From Candidatus Galligastranaerophilus intestinigallinarum (lineage in GTDB: Bacteria > Cyanobacteriota > Vampirovibrionia > Gastranaerophilales > Gastranaerophilaceae): DNA of 12,752 nt. Where the stretch lies: NCBI GenBank assembly GCA_018715855.1, contig DVKW01000014.1:1-12752 (forward strand). Reading direction: 5' to 3'. Below are positions 4,798 through 10,676 of this stretch, piece after piece (positions within the stretch are counted from its first letter, which is position 1; every line of letters begins with the position of its first letter). The notes beneath the pieces are model-generated. The model did no database searches, had not been told where the DNA came from, and saw nothing but the letters and a program-made list of their open reading frames with translations. Both the position numbers and the translations under genes were made by a program.

Positions 4798-7611
4798 ATG
4801 AAAATTTATTCAGTAGGTTTAAATCCCAATTTTGGGGCTTCTGTTGCTAATTCAAACAGAATTAATTCGCAAAGTTCTATTCAAAATGTTAGTTTTGGCA
4901 ATACAAAAAGGCCAAGAAACAAAGAACAGGTAATTTTTATAGGTGCAGAATCCGACCCGTGGTCTAAAGGCGGCGGCGTTGGCACGGTTATGAAAGATTA
5001 CAGAAATTTTGACAAAAAAGAAAACCAAATTGAAATTACACCTTACTATAAAGGTAAAATTGACGAAACAACCAATACTGTTGCCCCCGATAAAGACACA
5101 GACGGCGACTATGTAATGCACACAAATAAAGGCGATGTTAAATTAAGGCTTGTTTATGAAACAGCCATGCAATGGGGCATGGATGAAGCAGCGCCAATTA
5201 AAGTGTTTGCACCAAAAGATGACGCTGATAAACTTTCTTATTTTGTTTATATAGATGAAACAGCTTCAATGAAAAAACCCTATGATAATTCACCCCACTA
5301 TAAATCTGGCGGTTTTAGCGAAACAAACGGATGGGAAGGCGATACATACGCCAAATTTTCAAAAGCCGTGGTAGAACTTTTACCTCAAATTATTAAAGAC
5401 AAAGGTGAAAATTTTAACCCTGAAACAATGATATGTTCTGATGCGCAAATGGCATATGCGCATGAATATCTTGCACAAAAAGTTGCACAAGGAAACAACG
5501 ATTATGTGGGCATGAAATCTACTCATGTGCTTCACAACATGTCAGGCGGCTATTTGGGCGAAACATCAAAAAGAAACATGTTTGTAAACCTTGGCGCAAC
5601 GCCTGAATTAATTAAAAAAGTGCAAAACGACCCAATGTTTCATGATAAAGGCGATGAATACTTTACACCTTTTGTAAAAGACACATTAGATGAAAACGGC
5701 ACTGCAAACCCCACAATGATTGTTGCAAGATACGCAGATAAAGGAATAATTCCTGCAGCAGATACCGTTTCGGAAGATTACGCAGAAGCAGTTGCAATAA
5801 ATCCGCAGGCAGCAGGCCCAATTCAGAAATCTTTTTCAAAATTATATGAAAAAGGGGTTTTCCAAGGGATATTAAACCCGTTTGAAGATAAATCGGTTGA
5901 TTCAACAAAACCGTTGCCAAATGCACTTTATAATAAAGAATGCGTTGATACTGACGGCAAAATATACCCTGCCTTTGAAACATACCCAAAAAACCCAACG
6001 TATGATGAAGCAAGACAGATTAAAAACGCAAACAAAGCAAAACTTTTAGAAAGGCTTTCTTGTAAAGACACAACAATAATTACGGGCAACCCAAATAAAG
6101 GGGCAAATATTAACCCCGAAGTTCAATCGGATGAACCGGTTATAAGGCCTGATTTAATTGAACTTATACACCAAGGAAAAGGTGATGAAGTGCCTTTATT
6201 TGTTAGCTGGGGCAGGTGCGACACCCAAAAAGGGCATGATGTTACGGTTCAGGCATTCAAAAAATTTGCAAAAACAGAAGAAGGCAAAAATGCAATTCTC
6301 ATTTTAGGCACTGGGCTTGATTCAAACCCCGAATCAAAAGTTTTGGCAAAAGATATGGAAGAAGCCCTGAATGACCCCGACCTAAAAGGCAGAATAGTTC
6401 ATATAGACGGCTGGGCGCCTGCTTATGCAATGGCAAGTGCAGCTGATGCCGCAATTTTTTCTTCAAGGTTTGAACCATGCGGGCTTACAGATATAGAAGC
6501 AATGAAATATTTTTGCACACCGATAGTTGCAAATACACAAGGCTTTAAGCAAAAAAACTTTGACCCTCGTATTAATGAAGAAAAAGACAAAGCAACATCA
6601 TATAAAACAACCCATGAGTATCATTTAATGAAAGATACTGCAGAATTAATAATTGATGCTTACGGTAAAGGTTCTGAAACCGCTAAAGAGCAGGTTAAAA
6701 AAGAATTTCCTGCCTTTATAACAACAGATGATGACGGCACAACATATTATGACGATTCAATTTTTGTTAAATTCGGGCAGGAATATAACAAATATATTGA
6801 AAAAATCAAAGAAGATTACAGAGCAAAAAAACAGCCTCTGCCATCTGATTGGCGTGATTGGGATGTATTATCCAAAGATTACAATTTCAAATTCAATGGC
6901 TTTGCAAGAGAATTAAAAGACGGCATATTAGAAGCCGAATTAACACAAGCGATGAAAGCTGCAACAAGCGCAGATGACGAAACCAAAAGGCTAATTTTTG
7001 AAAACACCAAAAATTTGGACACAAGCTGGCGCGGAAACGGGCAATTGCACCCATCCGGTAAATCTACTTATGAACTATACAAAGAAAGGCACTTGGATTC
7101 CAAATATAAAGGTGCCACAAAAGATGATTTAACTGGCGTCGACGGCGATGAATTTGCAAAAATTCAAGCAGAAGAACAAAACAAAGATTTATTATCAAGA
7201 ATTTCCGCTTACGCAGCAGGCGCGCTGACAGGTGTTGCTGCAGCTGTTGCAAAGAAAACGGGAAGATTATCTCAAGAAGAAATTTTAAATAAACAGGTAA
7301 AAACATTAGAAAACAAACTAAAAGAAGCCTCAAAACAATCAAAAAGAAATATGGCAATAACAGGAGTTGCAACTGCTATTGTTGTTGGCCTTGGAACACA
7401 TTTTGCAACGAAAAAATTTCTTAATAAAAAAAATAATGAAACAGGCGATTTAGTTATGTTTGAGCGCCCCACTGAAAAAAACGGCGGTCAAGAAACCGTA
7501 AATAAAATTAAACAAGACCAAAGAAGCGCTCAAGCCCCGATGCCCAAATTGGCAAACCTTGCTTCAACGCCTTCTTTAGCTGAATTTCAAAGCAAACTGA
7601 ATAATAAATAA
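4798..7611 (+). CDS. glgA: GT5 glycogen synthase-like glycosyltransferase with terminal extensions
   Basis: A 937-residue protein, about twice the usual glycogen synthase length (around 480). GT5 enzymes extend alpha-1,4-glucan from ADP-glucose. The N-terminal GT5 half is marked by ESDPWSKGGGVGTV (51-64; K57 matches the KxGGL lysine), a THVLHNMSGGYLGE loop (242-255) and ADTVSEDYAE...FQGILNPFED (321-364). The C-terminal half has FVSWGRCDTQKGHD (468-481; R473 and K478) and SSRFEPCGLTDIEAM (555-569; E559 and E567). The TGGL motif that normally follows is replaced by NTQGFKQ. Residues 1-44 form an extra leader with VSFGNTKR. Residues about 700-937 are extra too: hydrophobic segments at 802-819 and 852-870 flank a Lys/Glu-rich coiled coil (823-850), suggesting a membrane-anchored hairpin; the last 60 residues look disordered. 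Glucan synthesis is likely but unproven given the altered motif. No other glycogen gene is adjacent. Confidence 0.88.
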   Translation: MKIYSVGLNPNFGASVANSNRINSQSSIQNVSFGNTKRPRNKEQVIFIGAESDPWSKGGGVGTVMKDYRNFDKKENQIEITPYYKGKIDETTNTVAPDKDTDGDYVMHTNKGDVKLRLVYETAMQWGMDEAAPIKVFAPKDDADKLSYFVYIDETASMKKPYDNSPHYKSGGFSETNGWEGDTYAKFSKAVVELLPQIIKDKGENFNPETMICSDAQMAYAHEYLAQKVAQGNNDYVGMKSTHVLHNMSGGYLGETSKRNMFVNLGATPELIKKVQNDPMFHDKGDEYFTPFVKDTLDENGTANPTMIVARYADKGIIPAADTVSEDYAEAVAINPQAAGPIQKSFSKLYEKGVFQGILNPFEDKSVDSTKPLPNALYNKECVDTDGKIYPAFETYPKNPTYDEARQIKNANKAKLLERLSCKDTTIITGNPNKGANINPEVQSDEPVIRPDLIELIHQGKGDEVPLFVSWGRCDTQKGHDVTVQAFKKFAKTEEGKNAILILGTGLDSNPESKVLAKDMEEALNDPDLKGRIVHIDGWAPAYAMASAADAAIFSSRFEPCGLTDIEAMKYFCTPIVANTQGFKQKNFDPRINEEKDKATSYKTTHEYHLMKDTAELIIDAYGKGSETAKEQVKKEFPAFITTDDDGTTYYDDSIFVKFGQEYNKYIEKIKEDYRAKKQPLPSDWRDWDVLSKDYNFKFNGFARELKDGILEAELTQAMKAATSADDETKRLIFENTKNLDTSWRGNGQLHPSGKSTYELYKERHLDSKYKGATKDDLTGVDGDEFAKIQAEEQNKDLLSRISAYAAGALTGVAAAVAKKTGRLSQEEILNKQVKTLENKLKEASKQSKRNMAITGVATAIVVGLGTHFATKKFLNKKNNETGDLVMFERPTEKNGGQETVNKIKQDQRSAQAPMPKLANLASTPSLAEFQSKLNNK

Positions 7612-7618
7612 ATATATT

Positions 7619-7645
7619 CGCCCGCAATTAAGCGGGCGGTTTTTA
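7619..7645 (+). terminator. Terminator between convergent genes
   Basis: CGCCCGC (7619-7625) pairs with GCGGGCG (7632-7638) around AATTAA, followed by GTTTTTAA on the plus strand. It ends the GT5 transcript and overlaps the TAA of the convergent response regulator (7643-7645). In the minus direction the stem is followed by a weaker AATATATTT tail, so it may be bidirectional. Confidence 0.8.
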
Positions 7646-8314
7646 AACCAAACCTTCTTTAACTGCCTTAACGGCAGCTTGTGTTCTGTCATCTACCACA
7701 AGTTTTTGAATAATGCTGCACACATGCGCTTTAGATGTGTGCTCTGAAATATTTAGCTCGTTTGCAATTTCTTGGTTAGATTTACCGTCAACAACAAGTT
7801 TTAAAACTTCGTATTCTCTTTCTGTCAAGTTGTTGTGCCTTGCTCTAAAACTTGCTCTGCTTGAAATTTTTTGCGGAATTAAACCCGATTTTGCATATTT
7901 TAATGCTGAAACAGCACGCCTATCAAGCCACATAGCACCATGATACACGCTTCTTACAATCATATTCAATATATCGCCTGAAATATCTTTTAAAACAAAT
8001 GCCAATGCGCCATTTTGCACACAATTAATTACATCTTGGTCTTTAATTTGTGAACTAAGTGCAATAACGCCCGTTTCAGGCTTATATTCCAAAATTTGCC
8101 TTATGATTTCAACCCCTGAAATATCACCCAATACAAGATCAACAATGGCAACATCAATATTATGGCTTTTAAATTTAGACAAGGCTTCCTTGCCGTTTTC
8201 AGCCTCAGATAAAACAACCATATCAGGGTTTTTTTCAAGACTGTTTTTTAAGCCGACTCTAATTAATTTATGGTCATCTGCTATCATAATTTTAATTTTA
8301 TTATTTACATCCAT
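7643..8314 (-). CDS. NarL/FixJ-family response regulator
   Basis: A 223-residue two-domain regulator. The receiver domain (about 7-125) has the acidic pair D13/D14 (IADDH), phosphoacceptor D59 (IVDLVLGD), S87/S88 and K109 (FVLKD), so phosphorylation by a histidine kinase is expected. The C-terminal LuxR-type helix-turn-helix (about 162-223) reads LTEREYEVLKLVVDGKSNQEIANELNISEHTSKAHV in sense, quoted here only by its landmarks LTERE, SNQEIA and HTSKAHV. The ending DRTQAAVKAVKEGLV is reminiscent of cyanobacterial NarL-type regulators. I start it at the ATG ending at 8314 because GGAGG (minus strand, about 8322-8326) is 7 bases upstream; a further upstream start would overlap that site. No kinase gene is adjacent, so it is an orphan in this window; its target genes and signal are unknown. 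Confidence 0.93.
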   Translation of the reverse strand: MDVNNKIKIMIADDHKLIRVGLKNSLEKNPDMVVLSEAENGKEALSKFKSHNIDVAIVDLVLGDISGVEIIRQILEYKPETGVIALSSQIKDQDVINCVQNGALAFVLKDISGDILNMIVRSVYHGAMWLDRRAVSALKYAKSGLIPQKISSRASFRARHNNLTEREYEVLKLVVDGKSNQEIANELNISEHTSKAHVCSIIQKLVVDDRTQAAVKAVKEGLV

Positions 8315-8542
8315 GGTCATTCCTCCATATAAAAACAATAAAATTGTTTTTTGGATAATTCATTGTTTTAGAAAAAATCGATATGAATTATATTTTTTAC
8401 ATTAAAAAATTAAAATTACTTAAAAATAAAATTATAAATTTTTTATGAACTAAAATATTAATACTAATAGAAATACAATGATAATATTTTCACCAAAAAT
8501 AAACAATTTTTAATATTCTTAAATCTATTAGATATATACTGA
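8315..8542 (-). promoter_or_regulatory. Control region of the response regulator with a repeated AACAAT/ATTGTT half-site
   Basis: This very AT-rich stretch has no convincing gene. On the minus strand a TATAAT hexamer lies at 8392-8387, about 75 bases before the start codon, without a clear -35. Between it and the ribosome site is a perfect inverted repeat: AAAAACAAT (8331-8339), AAA, ATTGTTTTT (8343-8351). A further ATTGTTTT half-site lies at 8362-8369. This arrangement suits binding of a dimeric regulator, perhaps the regulator itself. The remainder, 8400-8542, shows no structure beyond AT-richness. Confidence 0.4.
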
Positions 8543-8590
8543 TAAAAAAAGATACATCCGCTCTAATTTTATTCAAGCAGATATATCTTT
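8543..8590 (-). terminator. Terminator of the small acidic protein gene
   Basis: Read on the minus strand, AAAGATATATCTGCT (8590-8576) pairs with AGCGGATGTATCTTT (8562-8548): 15 pairs including two G-U, a 13-base loop and a following T run (8550-8544). It lies 30 bases after the stop of the gene at 8621 and separates it from the response regulator downstream. Confidence 0.85.
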
Positions 8591-8620
8591 TAGCAATACA
8601 GTGATAACTTTAAACTAAAA

Positions 8621-8917
8621 TTATCGGAAATCATCTTCAAATTCTTGTAAATCTATTTCTTGTAATTCATCATCTGAAGTAAACTGTGTTCGATCAATTA
8701 ATGAATTTTGATTATTATTCATATTGCTTGAAGCAGCGCCTTCTTCCATCCCTGTTTTTTTAATTTCATCAACGCCGCCAACTTGTTTTGCGCCTGCATT
8801 ATTAGCATCAATGTTAGCTGCCTTATCCGGATTATTTACATTTGAAGAAGCTGCCCCGTCTTCTTCCAACCTTTTTAAAAAGGGGTTATCATCTTTTCCT
8901 ATTCCGCCAATTTTCAT
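8621..8917 (-). CDS. Small acidic, probably disordered protein with a duplicated GAASSN motif
   Basis: A 98-residue protein I do not recognise. An AGGAAGG ribosome site lies 6 bases before the ATG at 8917 and a strong terminator follows the stop, so expression is well supported. The sequence is rich in Asn, Asp, Glu and Ala, without a hydrophobic segment or cysteines. EEDGAASSNVN (19-28 region) recurs as EEGAASSNMN (58-67 region), suggesting two copies of a short linear motif separated by about 39 residues. The C-terminal end is strongly acidic (DDELQEIDLQEFEDDF). The start MKIGGIGKDDNPF loosely recalls the MK-x-x-S-x-G-x-N starts of the GT5 protein and the lipoprotein. An overlapping plus-strand ORF lacks comparable signals. 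Function unknown. Confidence 0.8.
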   Translation of the reverse strand: MKIGGIGKDDNPFLKRLEEDGAASSNVNNPDKAANIDANNAGAKQVGGVDEIKKTGMEEGAASSNMNNNQNSLIDRTQFTSDDELQEIDLQEFEDDFR

Positions 8918-9222
8918 GGTTTGCCTTCCTTGTTATTTACAATTTATCTAACGACAAAAATAGAATAAAACTTTAATCAATATAAAAATTTGTAAACAAA
9001 TGCAAACGTTTTAATAAATGTTTTATAATTAGGGGGCGTATTTATAACCAAAATAATTATTTATGCCCTATTTACATAATATACATTATAGCTATTTATC
9101 TAATAGATTTATATTAAGCTCTAAACACCGTATTTTACTGATTACTTCATTTTTTCCATAAAATTATTTTAAGCAGCCTTAAACCTTTTTACATAAAGGC
9201 TATGTTATGTCATAATAATTAA
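8918..9222. promoter_or_regulatory. Divergent control region between the acidic protein and FAD oxidoreductase genes
   Basis: This stretch has no gene. Near the right end is the oxidoreductase promoter (listed separately). Further left, a perfect TATAAT at 9024-9029 on the plus strand precedes GGGGCGTA (9033-9040), which can pair with TATGCCCT (9062-9069) including two wobbles; a start near 9036 would give a roughly 187-base leader or a short RNA. AGCCTT (9175-9180) and AAGGCT (9196-9201) form a weak hairpin overlapping the downstream promoter. The leftward promoter of the acidic protein gene could not be fixed. Confidence 0.35.
9188..9222 (+). promoter_or_regulatory. Strong promoter that would make the FAD oxidoreductase mRNA leaderless
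   Basis: TTTACA (9188-9193) and CATAAT (9211-9216) are exactly 17 bases apart, and TG at 9208-9209 makes the -10 an extended one. Counting from the -10 box, the expected start of transcription is 9223, the A of the ATG. No Shine-Dalgarno sequence is present before this ATG, in agreement with leaderless translation. Confidence 0.6.
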
Positions 9223-10485
9223 ATGAATAAAATGTATGACATTTGCATAACCGGGGGAGGAACGGCAGGTTGCGCCGCTGCTTATATAGCTTCAAAGCTT
9301 GGGCTTAAAACTGCACTTGTTGAAAAAAATAATTTTTTGGGCGGCCTTATGACAGGCGGGCTTGTTTTGCCCGTTATGAAAAGTGAAGATGAAAATATAA
9401 ATGTTGAATTTTATAAATCCTTAGTTTCAAATTTAAAAAAAGTTAACGGCGCCATAGAATATTTTGACAATAACGACGGCTGGTTTAATCCGGAACTTTT
9501 AAAAATTACATTGGATAAAATGTTAAAAAGTGTCGGTGTAGATATTTACTTTGAAATGGAGCCTGTTAAGGTTCACAAAAGAAATTCTTTAATAAAATAT
9601 ATTGATTTTAGTTCTAATATATTATCGCTATCAATCTATTCGAAGTATTTCATAGACTCAACAGGTGATGCAAAAATTTTTAAACTTTTAGGGCAAAAAT
9701 TTTATCAGGAAAATGAAGAAAAGCAGCCCGCATCTCTCAGGTTTTTAGTTGCAAACGTTGATATTGAAAAGTTAAAAGATTTTTTAATTGAAACAGATAA
9801 AAACAAAGATGTTACAAATTTTTGCACGTATAACGGCAAAATTCATCTTACAACGGCATATACATGGGATGAGAAAAATTGGGGGCTTAAGCCATTATTT
9901 GAAAAAGCCCTTCAAAACGGCGATCTTACCCCCTTTGATACCGCATATTTTCAACTCTTTACTGTTGCAGGGGCAGATGGCCTAGTAGCCTTTAACTGCC
10001 CAAGGTTAAGAAACTTTGATGTAAACAGCCCGCTTGATTATTCAAATGCCATAATTGAAGCAAGGGAAGCCATCTACAGAATTTTTCTTTTTGTAAAAAA
10101 ATATTTTAAAGGGTTTGAAAATGCCTATATATCAAATATAGCACCAATTACAGGTAAAAGAGAAACCAACAAAATAATTGCAAAAAAACAATATACAATT
10201 GAAGATATGAAAAATGAAATGCCTGAAGAACCCATTCTTTGCGGAGATTACCCAATAGATATACATTCAAACAAAAAAGACGGTTCGATTTTAAAAACAA
10301 ACGGCAAATATTATTTAACAATTGATTCTTTAATGTCTAAGGATTATAATAATTTGTACGCCGCGGGGCGTAACTTGGGAGCAGACAATAGAACCCAAGG
10401 TGCTTTAAGAATTGAAAAAAATTGTATGAGCATGGGCGAGGGTGTTTCTAAGCATATTTATAAAATATTAAATTTTATTAATTAA
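9223..10485 (+). CDS. FAD-dependent oxidoreductase (FAD_oxidored-type), substrate unknown
   Basis: A 420-residue flavoprotein. The N-terminal Rossmann motif is GGGTAGCAAAYIASKLG (11-27) with E34 at the end of the second strand, followed by LGG (39-41). Further family landmarks are DSTGDA (145-150), the TGKRETNKIIAKKQYT segment (310-325) and the C-terminal FAD-binding AAGRNLGADN with ALR (380-396). This pattern fits the FAD_oxidored group of uncharacterised flavoproteins; the closest characterised substrates cannot be read out. There is no signal peptide, so it is probably cytoplasmic. The start is taken as the first ATG; a second Met follows three codons later (M4). No redox partner is encoded beside it, and no clear terminator follows. 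Confidence 0.88.
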   Translation: MNKMYDICITGGGTAGCAAAYIASKLGLKTALVEKNNFLGGLMTGGLVLPVMKSEDENINVEFYKSLVSNLKKVNGAIEYFDNNDGWFNPELLKITLDKMLKSVGVDIYFEMEPVKVHKRNSLIKYIDFSSNILSLSIYSKYFIDSTGDAKIFKLLGQKFYQENEEKQPASLRFLVANVDIEKLKDFLIETDKNKDVTNFCTYNGKIHLTTAYTWDEKNWGLKPLFEKALQNGDLTPFDTAYFQLFTVAGADGLVAFNCPRLRNFDVNSPLDYSNAIIEAREAIYRIFLFVKKYFKGFENAYISNIAPITGKRETNKIIAKKQYTIEDMKNEMPEEPILCGDYPIDIHSNKKDGSILKTNGKYYLTIDSLMSKDYNNLYAAGRNLGADNRTQGALRIEKNCMSMGEGVSKHIYKILNFIN

Positions 10486-10670
10486 ATTTTTTAAAATTAA
10501 ATTTGTGTGAAAATAAAATAACTATCCGACACTGCCAAGGTTTCGAGCATATATTAAGAAATGTAAAAATTTTTTACTATGTTGTTTGTTCGCTATTAAT
10601 TTTTTTCTTGTTAAAGTTTCTTATTTATATACCGTATTAGCATGTGTAAGGTTAGTGCGACTACTAGGAG
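10486..10670 (+). promoter_or_regulatory. Upstream region and ribosome site of the lipoprotein gene
   Basis: AGGAG (10666-10670) is 6 bases before the ATG at 10677, a clear ribosome site. Several promoter-like combinations lie between 10605 and 10645 (for instance TTGTTA with TATA-like steps, or TTAAAG and TATTAG 18 bases apart), but none is decisive. No terminator for the oxidoreductase gene was recognised. Confidence 0.4.
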
Positions 10671-10676
10671 AAAACT

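Noticed and set aside
8103..8405. Plus-strand open frame opposite the response regulator start
   Set aside because: It is a shadow of the regulator, whose domains and catalytic residues are complete, and has no supporting signals.
8724..8951. Plus-strand open frame opposite the small acidic protein
   Set aside because: The minus-strand frame has a strong ribosome site and terminator; the plus frame is rich in Pro/Ser/Leu as expected of a shadow and has no start signals.
9175..9201. AGCCTT/AAGGCT hairpin as a riboswitch or attenuator
   Set aside because: The stem is only 6 bp with a large AT-rich loop and overlaps the -35 box of a promoter that starts transcription downstream of it.
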